Source of the DNA: Echinarachnius parma
Taxonomy: Eukaryota; Echinodermata; Echinoidea; Clypeasteroida; Echinarachniidae
Assembly: GCA_037951105.1 (NCBI GenBank)
Contig: JBAMJV010008307.1
Location: 1 to 64,000, forward strand
Direction: 5' to 3'
Length of the DNA: 64,000 nucleotides
Below, one piece after another: positions 21,421 through 33,371 of this stretch; the first letter of the stretch is position 1, and each line of letters begins with the position of its first letter. Below the pieces are notes generated by a model, which ran no database searches, was not told the DNA's origin, and saw only the letters and a list, made by a program, of their open reading frames with translations. The position numbers and the translations under genes were made by a program.

Positions 21421-22693
21421 TAGGGTTAGTATTAGAAGTACATGGATTTGTGGTACATAATTATAGTACCAGCATTGCGTTTCAAATAAAAGTCGAGCCG
21501 GCCTATAAAAATCACCCATACCAAGGAGACCCAAGTAATTTTTATCAGTAGGTGGTCTCTATAATCAGCTAGTTGTTATTATAATCGTATATTCGAATTT
21601 TTTCCATTTCATTACATTGCATTAGGGATATTACGCGTGTGTTCATGCTGGAGAGCCAATGATAGAGATGCAGAAATTGGTAAGAACATTATTCTCTTTT
21701 TTTGGCAACAATTTGGAAATTTAGACCGAAACAAAGTGGCGTAGCCAGACATTAAGGAACAGGGGTAGGGTACAATAGTTACACGGACACGGATACAATA
21801 ATGCACGGTATGTCAATCGTTCCAGCATATGTGCCTTAAACCTTGAAGAATTACTCTCCCCAAAGCGTAAACGCTGTCCTGGAGAGGGATGTGCTGTGTT
21901 GCGTGCTGTTGGTAATGTGCTGCTGGTGAAGTGATGGTGGTTGTTCTCCGTGCACTATTTACAATGCGCAGGGTGCAGTGTGCAGGTGGTGCAGGTGTGT
22001 CCCTCGTTTACAACATCTTCAGGGGCAGGGGCGGCGCCACAATCTGTATGGTGGGTAATGCCGCTCCCCTAAAGCCAAGTTATGTATTTGCTGAGACAGC
22101 GTTGCTTGGGAGAGTGTTCCAGACACGGACTGCTCTGGGAAACATGCTGTACATCTATCAATTAACTCGGCAAAATGGTTGGGTGAATCTGAGGTTGTGC
22201 CTCTGATGTTGTGCTCGTTGTGGTCTGGTGATGCCTGTGATGAGTCGGATTTCAGGAGGCAAGTAGATCTGGACAAGTTTGTGGTGTACCTTGAAGAGCA
22301 TCTCGCACTAATTGAGCAAGCGGCGGTGTTGTAGTGTGTTGTAGTGTTGTAGTGTAAACGAATGCAATACAAATAGCGGGCTTGGTGTCAAACGCACTTC
22401 TTGATCTCATTTTGTATCAAAAGATATAATTTGAAATTATTTAAATTTATTTTACAGCCATTTTCAAATTCAGTAAAACATTCCATAAACCACAAGAATA
22501 CTACGTCAATTTGGTGAAATGTTAAAGCTCACTGTCATGCAGATTTCAAATGATTCAAGAGAAACCAATCGATTTGTAGTCTAATTCTGAGACTCATTTC
22601 CTTTATATTATGAATTTATGTTCCATGGATCAATACCGTTTCCAAGTATAAAGAAAATACAAAAACAACCTAAAGAAATTAATTAGATTGTTC
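21421..22693. other. Unassigned stretch
   Basis: The part 21840-22330 is richer in G and C than its surroundings and reads like a dispersed repeat (CCAGACACGGACTGCTCTGG), possibly a LINE or SINE fragment; I cannot assign it. The rest is AT-rich with no recognised gene. Confidence 0.35.
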
Positions 22694-22893
22694 TTAAAGG
22701 TAGTGTTGAGTATTGGTATTTCCAAAAAAGCCCCCCGATATTTTTTGGTGAGATAATGAAAAACTGACTGTCAAATTCGAAAGAACATACAATTTTAATG
22801 ACACAATAAACTTTATTTGATCAAAATCGGTTTGGAAACGGCTGAAATATCCATAAATATATTTTTATTCAAAAGATTTTTCACCAGGCGATA
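22694..22893 (+). mobile_element. MITE family alpha, copy D, truncated
   Basis: TTAA (22694-22697) is followed by AGGTAGTGTTGAGTATTGGT and the family body including TTTGATCAAAATCGGTTTGG. It stops abruptly at 22893, exactly where the piggyBac terminus begins. The other half is not found to the right of the piggyBac element. Confidence 0.8.
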
Positions 22894-25800
22894 TTAACCC
22901 GTTTACTACGGGGCCCGAGAATTCTCGGTTCCCGTGGAGCCTACTCACAGACGGGAACCGAGATTTCTCGGGTCCGAGAAAGGGCTAGTTTAATTGCATA
23001 AAAATACATCTATTTTCCTTCTAAATTAAATATAAATTATATGGATACAAACCTTGATCTCTTGGCTACATGCATCTCAATTTTTACCGACTGTAGTTGT
23101 GTATTTTTCGTTTTATTACAAGTTTAGCATGGAAATGCATGAGTCCTCTTTCAGGATATTCGTATACAAACACATACAAGTGAGTTTATGCAATTTTGAC
23201 TGGATTTTGGTTTCGCTGGGTCTATTATTACCTAGAACTGTGTAAGCCGGACATTATGATTTTACAAGCAGCGAATTCCAAACTCGCTCTGTGTATCTTT
23301 TGTACACGGCACGCGCGCACACGTACTTACACAATGAGATCGATCGATATTCATTCACGCCTATACACGGTACTGGGCCCAGAATTGAATAGCTTACAGT
23401 GTTATAAGCCGTCTCGCTCGCGGTAAGCCCTAGCTCTGATCTCCAGGTCATTCATGCGTATACAGGCTACCGGGCCGGTTTATTATTTAGGATATTAGCT
23501 AGTCTCGATCTAGTCATTCCCATTATTTCAATGCAAGCTTGTCGGATATCAACTGCGCATCGTGCCATAAAGTCTCGGATTTTTACTATTTAGTACAACG
23601 TTTTGATTTTCATGAGTAGTTTGTTTCACAAATTAGTTCTCAATTCGTTGGTAATAGCTTATCACTATCAATGTAACATCGTATCTCAAAATGTCTCGTC
23701 ATGGAACGAAGTCTCTGTTTAGCGTTGAAGATGCTCGAGAAGCGATCCTTGACTCGGACTCTGAAAATGAATTTGATAAAATGGACTTATCAAGCGAAGA
23801 AGAGTATTCGTCGGACGTAGAAAATGAACAATATGAAACCACGACGTTCGATGATTTCTTTGAATCGGAGAATACAGCAGAGTCCACGAATGGAAATACT
23901 CATGTAAACCCCGCCAGCGCTCGTAACGATACCCTCGATCCAGACCGAACCGACCGGGGAGTTAGGGGGGACCAACATGCAGCCGAGCCCATTGCGACCG
24001 CTTCCGTGCCGGGGGATAGCGGGAACAAGCGTCGTCGAGTCGCAGCTGCAGAGCCAGTGGGGCGGACCTGGGAGGATAACCCATCTGACGGACCTCAACA
24101 CTTCGAGTTTACAGGCACCCCTGGTATCAGTCCTGATACAGGCCTGTCACCAACTTCAACTCCGCTGGACTGTTATCTCAAATTTGTGTCAAAGGAAACA
24201 TTTGAGGAAGTTGCAGTTGAGACCAACAAATACGCGTCTTCGGTCCTGAGAGAATCCCCTCCATCGCCATCATCACCAGCCAAGAACTGGACCAGAACTA
24301 GTGCAGGTATGTACAGTCTAAGACTTGTATTTTGTTAATCCAGAAATAATATCAAAATTACCTTTACTAAACATACAATTGATATGTATTATTTCTGTTT
24401 TTCTTCAGCATATGAATAAAAAAGGGTTTCTATTATCTTATTTATTTTCAATTGTAATGTATAAGAAGATTGTAAGACTAAGAAGATGTTCTGTAACTAC
24501 ATGTATGTGGCATAGTGTTGACAAAAGACCTTTTCAAATGTTAGTTTGATATTTATAGTGAAGTTTATGACTCGTGTCATTTTTACATGTATGAAGAGTA
24601 TGAAGTATTGAAGAATTGTTTTTTCTTTCTTTTTATTTTGCAGGAGAGCTCATCATCTTCTGGGCGTTATGCATGCTCATGGGAGTCGTCGGGAAACCTG
24701 CAATCCATCTCTACTGGTCTACCAGGAACGTCCTTGCCACCCCTTTCTTCGGCCAGACTATGACGAGGGACCGCTTCACTCTTCTTCTCCGCTTCCTTCA
24801 CTTCAATGATAACAACCAGGCCAAGCAGCGCAGTGACCCAAGCTACGACCCGCTCTTCAAACTCCGGCCATTTTATGACGCAGTAACGACAGCGTTCCAT
24901 AAAGTCTTCACACCATTTCGCTCCATCGCGATCGACGAGGCCCTCATCAAGTTCTATGGGCGCCTGAGCTTCAAGACATATAACCCCCGCAAGCCAGCAA
25001 AGTATGGCATGAAAGCGTATAAGATATGTGATCCGACTGGATATACGTGGAAATTTAGACTTTACACCGGTAAAGCTAAGGACACCATTGTTGGACTTGT
25101 GATGTCAATGATGACAGGACTTTTGGACAAAGGATACCGCCTTTTCATGGACAATTGGTACACAAGTCCTACACTTTTTGCAGAACTTTTCAAGCGGAGG
25201 ACCCATGCTTGTGGAACTGTTAGAGCAAATAGACGTGAAATGCCTAAAAATCTGAAACCGGCTCAAAAGCTAACCCGTGGGATGTCCATCTTCAGACGAT
25301 CTAAGGAACTGCTCGCCATGCTGTGGTTTGATAAACGTGATGTAACAATGCTGAGCACTCTCCATACCAACACCTTCAGTGATACACAGAAAAAACATCC
25401 TGTGACAGGGGAAAACATTCAAAAACCAGACGTTGTTCTCGATTATAACAAATACATGGGTGGAGTAGACTTGTCAGACTTTCTAACTAACAAATACGCA
25501 GATATGAGAAAATCTCTCAAGTGGTATAAAAAACTCATATTTCATCTGAACGATTTGGCGGTGACGAATGCGTACATTGTGTACTGCCATGTATCAGACA
25601 GGAATGTAGACCATTTAAACTTTGTCATAGACCTCATCGAGCAGATGATTGCCTTTGGCAACCAGCTTGCGCAGGACCGACCGCGACCAGTCCGATCTGG
25701 GAGGAGATGCAATAAGGAAAACGTACTAAGGCTGGAATTTTCAGAATCTCAACATTGGCCCATGCATGTCCCTCCTACAGCAAATAAGCCAGACGCAACT

Positions 25801-26077
25801 CGACCATGTGTTGCGTGCAAGCCTAAGCCGCTAGGAAAACGGAAGCAAAAAGGAGATCAAACATCACGCCCTGAATCAAGATTTATGTGCAGAAAGTGTG
25901 AAGTCCCTCTCCACATCCTTTGCTTTGAACGATACCACACCAAAGCAAATTATCGCTCAGGATAGTACAGAACTTGATGATCTTAATCCTTGTTGTTAGG
26001 CTACATGTAATCATCAGTTACCAAAGACACATGAAACATAAATACATTGAATAATTTGGAATAACAAAATGGGTTAA
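22894..26077 (+). mobile_element. piggyBac transposon, probably near-intact
   Basis: The left terminus is TTAACCCGTTTACTACG (22894-22910), a TTAA duplication followed by CCC as in piggyBac elements. Just inside is an inverted pair GGGCCCGAGAATTCTCGGTT / AACCGAGATTTCTCGGGTCC. The transposase gene occupies 23691-25965. The nearest candidate right terminus is ATGGGTTAA at 26069-26077, only a partial match (TTAACCCATTTTG when reversed). A 17-bp perfect inverted match to the left terminus sits at 35735-35751, so the true right end is uncertain. Confidence 0.8.
23691..25965 (+). CDS. piggyBac-family DDE transposase, two exons
   Basis: Exon 1 (23691-24306) and exon 2 (24644-25965) join in phase 1 across a 337-bp intron (GTATGT...TTTTGCAG), giving about 645 residues, close to the family norm. 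The N-terminal 100 residues are acidic and Ser-rich (DSDSENEFDKMDLSSEEE), followed by a possible nuclear signal KRRRV. The DDE core shows three acidic motifs: SIAIDEALIKFYGR, RLFMDNWYTSPTLF and MGGVDLSDFLTNKY. The C-terminus has a Cys/His zinc-binding domain (CVACKPKP, MCRKCEVPLHILCFERYH), which in piggyBac binds the element ends. It catalyses cut-and-paste transposition at TTAA. No stop or frameshift is seen, so the copy may be recent or a domesticated PGBD-like gene. Confidence 0.92.
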
Positions 26078-26289
26078 TTATTCTGTATAGATCTGCTTTC
26101 ATTTGATGCATCGTATTTAATTCATGTTTTCATATCTATGCCATTGTTGCCATAACATTATTTCACTAATTGTATGTATAGATGATCAAATTGATTTATT
26201 TGTGGATACACGATCTTTCCTTATTTATTACAATGATTGAGTTTATTTGTATAATGTGTCTCTTCACTCACATACATACCGTGAAGCGA

Positions 26290-26690
26290 CTTTATAAGAA
26301 CACTTACTGATTATTACATTGAGGTGAAAGAATTGAATATTTCTTTATGGACATTTGATATTCCCAGCATGTATCTGCTCGTAAGGTTACAAATGACCTT
26401 ATAAGAACGCTAAATGTTTTATTACTTTGTGATGAAATAATTCAATTTTCCTTGATGGACATGTGATTTTTCCAGCATGTATCTGCTCATGATGAGGAGC
26501 CGCTACGAGTGACTTTATAAGAACACTTGTTTATTACGTTGAGGTGAAAGAATTCAATATCTATTTATGGACATGTGATATTTCCAGCGTGTATCTGCAT
26601 CTCATGGATCTACATGTACGAGTGACTTATTGTTATTACCTTGACATGAAAATATTTCTTCCGACATGAGATATTCCCAGCATGTGATAT
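26290..26690 (+). repeat. Minisatellite of about 115-bp units downstream of the piggyBac gene
   Basis: About four diverged units share GAGGTGAAAGAATT, TTTATGGACATGTGATATT, CCAGCATGTATCTGC and GTGACTTTATAAGAACACTT. They lie just beyond the nearer candidate right terminus. If the element really extends further right, they are part of its 3' region. Confidence 0.7.
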
Positions 26691-27424
26691 GTAAATGTAT
26701 GAAATGTTTTGTGTAAATCTTATGACGGATCAACAAGTGACATTGAACACTTCAGATTAGTACAGTATTTATTTTGACTCATACTTTGTGTACCTTTACT
26801 TTATATTTTGTTATTATAGGTATGCTTTCTGTCCAACAACATGATCTTGTAATTTATAAATTGTGTAAAATTGTACATTGCTGTCAATTCTCGTATCTAC
26901 TCACAGACATGTTCTTCATGAATTGATTTTTTCTAAATTGTAATAATTTATTCATGACCATTGGAAGAAATATGTATCAAGACTTGCCTTTTGCAATATT
27001 TTGATGTACATAATTTGAATTTGAAAATGTAATTACTTGATATTTCATATGCAAAAATACATACTACATATCTTTGAATTAATTATGTAGATCTTGTATC
27101 AACATGAGCATGGAATATACTGAAGTACTCAAGTGAACTATACTCACAGCATGGACATAGATATCAGGAGGATGATATATTGTTTGATAAGAATTATTTG
27201 TCATCATAATAAATGCACAAAAATGAAATGTAATGTGCAATCATCATGGAGTTTGAATATGTAGTAGTATGCATCTTTCATAATAAATATTGGGTGTCAC
27301 CTAGTAATGACATCGACAAGTTGAGTAAATTCATGGAATAAAGTGATGTGTTTTTGTATGATTACATAACTAAATGGAATGTTCTCTGCTTAAATTTGTG
27401 CTTACACTGATTGGATAAGTTGCA
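26691..27424. other. AT-rich noncoding stretch
   Basis: No gene or clear repeat recognised. Confidence 0.4.
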
Positions 27425-27975
27425 ATGATGTCGGTAACTGGTTCATCACTGATGATGATAATGATGATGATGAAGGTGATACTGATAATGATGATGACGA
27501 TTGATGATGATAATGATATCGATGGTGATAATGCTGATGATGATAAGAATGAAATTCACGATGATACTGATGAAGATGATGACGAGTGTGATAATGATGA
27601 CGAGTATGATAATGATGACGATTATGATACTGATGATGACGATAATGATGCTGATACTGATGATAATGATGCTGATAATGATGATGACGATGATGATGAT
27701 AATGATAAAATGATGAAAATGATGATGATCGTGTCGATGATGCTGATGAAGATGATGATAAGAATGAAATTCACGATGATGATACTGATGATAATGATGA
27801 TCGTGTCGATGATGCTGATGAATGAAATTAACGATGATTATACTGATGAAGATGATGACGATTATGATAATGATGACGATGATGATAATGATGATGATAA
27901 CGATGATGATGATTATAATGATATCGATGATGATGATGGTAATGATGATAATGATGATGAACTAAAACATATAAA
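27425..27975. repeat. GAT-rich microsatellite
   Basis: Imperfect GAT/ATGATA repeats of about 550 bp. They generate long Asp-rich and Met/Ile-rich frames that are not genes. A shorter related tract at 29060-29395 precedes the second copy of the 0.69-kb duplication. Confidence 0.95.
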
Positions 27976-28024
27976 ATAATACTGTCCTTTTTTAAATACA
28001 TGCTTTTGCAAGCAAAACATTCAT

Positions 28025-28716
28025 TTTATTTCAATCGTTCTAATATGCCTTGACAAAAACTCGCCATGATTATAAACATATATTGTGTGTGTTTATATAC
28101 GCTTATGACACATTATCATCGCTTTAGTTTGGGAATCTTTTGCGACGCAATCATTGCATTATTTTCGTTGAGCTACAAATGAAATTTCATGTATCTTTAG
28201 AACTATGAAAAATATTCTACCCACAACTAATAAACAACTAACTGTTTAATCCTTTCTTTCTCAAGAAAAAATATTCAAAGCACCGCATAATATGCGGTAC
28301 TTTGATTAGCGCTATATTTGAGTTTTGTTCGATTTGTTTGGGTATTGATTTCTGCGGAACACTTTCATTTCCTATAAACAATACGCGCGTAATCTGAAAG
28401 TGCGCAATGCGTCCACGGTCTATTGAAATACAACAACTCTCACTTCTTTTATCTTTTATAATGGAGACCGTCAGGCCATCCATATATTTAATCACAAAGG
28501 AAAGCATCACTAGGGTTTACGCGAACAATTACACTAGAACTTGCACTTCCTGTGCACAATACATGGGCACTCAAAGTGGGCCACGCCTTATCGGTCTATT
28601 GAAAAATGACATCTCGATCCTCTCTTATCTTTGTCAATAGAGACCGCGCGTCACACCATCCATTCAAAATGTATCACAAAGGAGCGCATCAGTAGGCATC
28701 AGTAAAGATTAGGTTA
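28025..28716 (+). repeat. 0.69-kb direct duplication, copy 1
   Basis: This copy is about 95 percent identical to 29396-30087 by eye, starting at CAATCGTTCTAATATGCC and ending at GTAAAGATTAGGTTA. Both copies follow a GAT tract. Each contains two internal related units of about 190 bp (GGTCTATTGAAA...CTTTTATCTTT...GAGACCG...CACAAAGGA...GCATCA). A 90-codon minus-strand frame is shared by both copies but looks accidental. Confidence 0.85.
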
Positions 28717-28875
28717 TCAGCCCAACGATTAGCTTGGTGCACCTATAGGGTTGCCCGCCGCTAGTATGCTCCCCGAGGAGTTGAGAATGTGTACAAGATA
28801 ATTGTGCGGGTCTGGCTGTACCATATGACCAGGGGTAATAATAATTAGAGGCTGTTCTGCTATATAATAGCTATA

Positions 28876-28877
<2 letters not shown>

Positions 28878-28926
<49 letters not shown>
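28878..28926. repeat. (ATT)n microsatellite
   Basis: About sixteen uninterrupted TAT/ATT trinucleotides between the two duplicated blocks. Confidence 0.95.
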
Positions 28927-29059
28927 GCTATACACCACTGATTTCATAAATATTTTGTATGATTGTACTTATATTTTAATATATATAAAAAGTTGATTGA
29001 TTAGTTATATGATTCAAAACAACCTGAAACAAATGTAAATTAAACTTCCGCAAATTTGT

Positions 29060-29395
29060 AAAATTATGAGTGACGATGATGCTGATGAAGATGATGGTAA
29101 TGATGATGATGATGATGATGATAATGATGATAAAAATGAAATTGACGATGATGATACTGATTAAGATGATGACGATTATGATAATGATGATGACGATTAT
29201 AATAATGATAATGATGATGATGATGATAATGATGATAACGATGATGATGATGATAATGATATCGATGATGATGGTAATGATGATAATGTTATCGCTGGTG
29301 ATAATGATAATGATAATGACCATGATCTTAGTGATGGTGATGATGATGATGATAAGAATGAAATTGACTATGAGGATGCTGATGAAGATGATGAA
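29060..29395. repeat. GAT-rich microsatellite, second tract
   Basis: Imperfect GAT/GATAAT repeats of about 335 bp directly before duplication copy 2. Together with the tract at 27425-27975 it suggests that the duplicated unit originally included the microsatellite. Confidence 0.93.
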
Positions 29396-30087
29396 ATTTA
29401 TTCCAATCGTTCTAATATGCCTTGACAAAAACTTGCCATGATTATAAACATATTTTGTGTGTTTATTACGCTTATGACACGTTATCAACGCTTTAGTTTG
29501 GGAATCTTTTGTGACGCAATCATTGCATTATTTCCGTTGAGCTACAAATGAAATTGCATGTATCCTGAGGACTATGAAAAATATTCCACCGACAACTAAT
29601 GAACAACTAACTGTTTAATCCTTTCTTTTCAAGAAAAAATTCAAAGCACCGCATAATATGCGGTACTTTGATTAGCGCTATATTTGAGTTTTGTTTGATT
29701 TGTTTGAGTATTGATTTCTGCGGAACACTTTCATTTCCTATAAACAATACGCGCGTAATCTGAAAGTGTGCCATGCGTCCACGGTCTATTGAAATACAAC
29801 AACTCTCACTTCTTTTATCTTTTATAATGGAGACCGTCAGGCCATCCATATATTTTATCACAAAGGAAAGCATCACTAGGGTTTACGCGAACAATTAGGC
29901 TACACTAGAACTTGCACTTCCTGTGCACAATACATGCGCACTCAAAGTGGGCCACGCCTTATCGGTCTATTGAAAAATGACATCTCGATCCTCTCTTATC
30001 TTTGACAATAGAGACCGCGCGTCACACCATCCATTCAAAATGTATCACAAAGGAGCGCATCAGTAGGCACCAGTAAAGATTAGGTTA
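29396..30087 (+). repeat. 0.69-kb direct duplication, copy 2
   Basis: Second copy of 28025-28716, about 1.37 kb downstream in the same orientation. It ends at the same AGATTAGGTTA, after which the sequences diverge. It differs by scattered substitutions and a few small indels. Confidence 0.85.
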
Positions 30088-30304
30088 AACAAATATTTGT
30101 AAAATTATAAATAAATACATGAATAAATATATCAATACGTAAATAATATATATATACAGATATATATATATATTCCTTCAAAACTAATTAATAACTATTT
30201 AATCCTTTCTTGAATTGAATAAAGACTTTACCAATGAATTATAGAGTCCAAATTTATTTTATTGACTTTTTTATATAATATATTTTTCATAGATTTTTTC
30301 ATAG

Positions 30305-30482
<178 letters not shown>

Positions 30483-31840
30483 TAGATTGGTTTATAGAAC
30501 ATATTTGTTTTGCATTTTGGGGCATCAACAAAATACCGCAGCATCTGAGAAATATGTTCCCTATATATTATCATAATGTTATCATTATATGGAGCGAACA
30601 ATACACAGTTCGAAGATCAATTCGTAAGATTCCTGTGTGATAAATTATGAAGTCATAATGCCCGTCAAACCCATTTTTCACTGCGAAAAACCTTTTCCCT
30701 AAAATAGTCAACCCACCCAGAGCCCCGCACAAATTATAATGAACACAGTCATGTATTATTCAAAAAAATAATTAATTTGTATACTCATACATTCGTTCGT
30801 TCATTAGTTGATTATCTTATTAGTTTATATTTGTAAACAAATATCCATAATTATATCATCTATCTTGTTATTCATCCATTCATTCATTTTACGATCAGAT
30901 TTACATCGTAGCTATAATTATGATTGTTCTTTTACCGAACTGCCACGATGTACCGCTCTGACATAAAACATTTGTATACTGCTAACAAAAATACTGTAAT
31001 GCTAAAGCAGAGGCTGAGATTATTAGTAAACAAAAAATAAATTAGGCCTATAACTCAGTCTACATGTATGTTATACGATTCTACTCAAGTTTATTTACGA
31101 TTGTATTTGTTCATCGTATATTGAAACAATTATCTTTACATATAAGATACATTATTATGAATTAGATTTAAAATAATTATGAATTCACGTTGAAAATATG
31201 TAACTGTTTGTACATTTATCCTTATTGTTTTATTTTCAAGGAAAATTGATGAAATGATGCAAGAATATAAAATAGTGCAAATATGATATTTATGTTTACC
31301 AATAAATAAACAGAAACAAACGTATCTGCATCCACACACACAAACCACTCTCACACATAATATAGGAGCACTGCAAAAAGGTATTTTAGTATCACGGATC
31401 GGGATATCGCTGATATAAAATGTACCTGAAAAAAAGGCTAGAAGGATATAGTCATCAATTCGTAATGGTAATCATTTTGGATCTACTCAATACTAACTGT
31501 ATCTTATATTAGTTTTGAGGCCGTTTTAGCGGTTCAGTTATTGTGTGATTGTTGTTTGTTTTGTTTTATTCGAGGTGGAGAGAATGTTAGGTAACGACAT
31601 GTCTCTGTAATCATTTCAGAAACAAACGGAAAGCCTTTCGATACACATCTGCCATGCTGATTTGACAGGCTAGCTAGCTGTGCATGCCGAGCAGCCAGCG
31701 CCACACAGCCACCAGGCCGGACAGCGCGGGCGGGCAATCCGCTGCGATCGAGGCCAGGCTACTCAGTGGCTGCGTGGCGTGGGGAGCGGAGAGAGCTCCG
31801 TATAATTTGCCTCTGTTCATGCTGATGTCAAAACAAGGAA
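30483..31840. other. Noncoding stretch, GC-rich toward its end
   Basis: No gene recognised to 31530. From about 31680 to 31930 the sequence becomes GC- and CpG-rich relative to the window, which could mark a promoter or a CpG island. No first exon can be supported. Confidence 0.35.
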
Positions 31841-31844
31841 TGAA

Positions 31845-31868
31845 TTGCGCATGCGCGAAAGACGTCAC
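31845..31868. promoter_or_regulatory. Adjacent NRF1-like and CRE-like motifs
   Basis: TTGCGCATGCGCG at 31845-31857 matches the palindromic NRF1 consensus. GACGTCAC at 31861-31868 matches a CREB/ATF half-palindrome. Both lie in a local CpG-rich segment. Promoter activity is inference. Confidence 0.3.
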
Positions 31869-32029
31869 CAGCTGCATGCACTGATGAATAGTGCGTTCGC
31901 TAATTCGGTCTTGGCTCGCACACGCGGCCACATGCAGACCGCTGGGCTTTTGTTGGGGGCTTCGGTTTCTCGCACAGTGAAAAGAATCTCGTTTTCAGGG
32001 TAGGAAATGGTGCTTACCCAGGTAGCAAG

Positions 32030-32620
32030 CCAACGTTGGTCCAACGTTGGACCAACGTTGTCCAATTTTTTCGGCAACGTTGGTCCAACGTTGTCCGGCA
32101 ACGTTGGACCAACGATGGTTGCGTACGCCCAATCAACGTTGCTCCAACGTTGCCGAAAACAAAATGCCAACGTTGGATCAACGTTGGTCCATCGTTGAAA
32201 AGTTGTTATTTGTCAACGTTGGACCAACGCTTTTCCAACGTTAATCCAAGGTTGGTATTTTGTTGGAGCAGCGTTGATTGGGCGTACGCAAACGTTGATC
32301 CAACGTCAAAGCAACATGTGTCCAACAAGCATCCAATATGTCTCCAACATGCATCCAACAAGCAGCCAACATTGGACCAACGCTTTTCCAACGTTAATCC
32401 AAGGTTGGTATTTTGTTGGAGCAGCGTTGATTGGGCGTACGCAAACGTTGATCCAACGTCAAAGCAACATGTGTCCAACAAGCATCCAATATGTCTCCAA
32501 CATGTCTCCAACAAGCATCCAACGTTGGTCCAGCGTAATTCACCAACATTTCTCCAACGTTGGTCCAACGTTGATCCAACGTTGGTCCAACGTTGGTCCA
32601 ACATTGGACCAACGTCTCAC
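32030..32620. repeat. CCAACGTTGG array with a duplicated 150-bp subunit
   Basis: Self-complementary GTTGGACCAACG and GTTGGTCCAACG units are mixed with a roughly 150-bp block that occurs twice in tandem (32218-32368 and 32369-32520). Each block carries GGAGCAGCGTTGATTGGGCG and AAGCAACATGTGTCCAACAA. The palindromic unit gives parallel open frames on both strands. Confidence 0.9.
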
Positions 32621-32699
32621 CGTACTAAAAAAATTTAATTAATATTCATATGACACGCCTATTGGTGATATCTAGAACATCCTATCCTAGCTTTCCCTT

Positions 32700-32785
32700 T
32701 ACCTAAGACTAACCTAACCCTAACCCTATTCCTAGTCCTATTCCTATCCCTATCCATATAGTCCTATTCCTATTCCTACACTCAC
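32700..32785. repeat. Degenerate CCTAAC/CCTATT hexamer tract
   Basis: Hexamer-period sequence (CTAACCTAACCCTAACCC, then CCTATTCCTAGTCCTATTCC). It contains only two telomere-like units and is too degenerate to call a telomeric block. Confidence 0.6.
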
Positions 32786-33371
32786 TACATCTACATCATC
32801 CACTCAGCTTTATATAACCTAGCTTCTGTGTTAATATTTGTTTGATGGTTGGTATTTCGATCAAGTTGAATGTTTGGATAAAGTTTTAAGAATTTACACA
32901 AATACATCATGGAAACAAACCTTTAGAATGTTTTTGTAGATAAATAACTTACATATATTTCAAATAATGAGTAAATAATAACATTGGATTCATTCTGAAC
33001 AATCAAATAACATGATTATTAATGCTTTTTGCAGTCAATGATAACCACTCATGAATATTCATGAATAATAACCAACGTTCATCCAACGTTGAACCAACGT
33101 TGATCCAACGATGGCATACATCCTGCTTTCAGCAGCTAATTTTAAATCCTTTTATTATGCAAGGGGGTTTTGACCACCTGTGCTACGAGTAAAAAAATTA
33201 CCTTTTCTAACATAACAGCTACATGTAGTGAACAACAGATGTGAAATGTTGGATTCTCGTTGGAATAACGAACGTTTCACTGTGGGTTACCGATGTCGAT
33301 CCAACGTTGCTCTAACGAGATTGTCCAACCTCCATTTCACTTTGAGTTACCGATGTTGATCCATCGCATGG

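Noticed and set aside
27425..27979. Asp-rich frame of 184 codons
   Set aside because: It is the GAT microsatellite read in frame; parallel Met/Ile frames exist, as expected for a repeat.
28238..28510. 90-codon minus-strand frame conserved in the second duplicate (29607-29876)
   Set aside because: Its conservation follows from the recent DNA duplication. Small indels near its end and lack of any family argue against a gene.
32700..32785. Telomeric block (CCCTAA)n
   Set aside because: Only about two exact telomere-like hexamers within a degenerate CCTATT tract; too short and impure.
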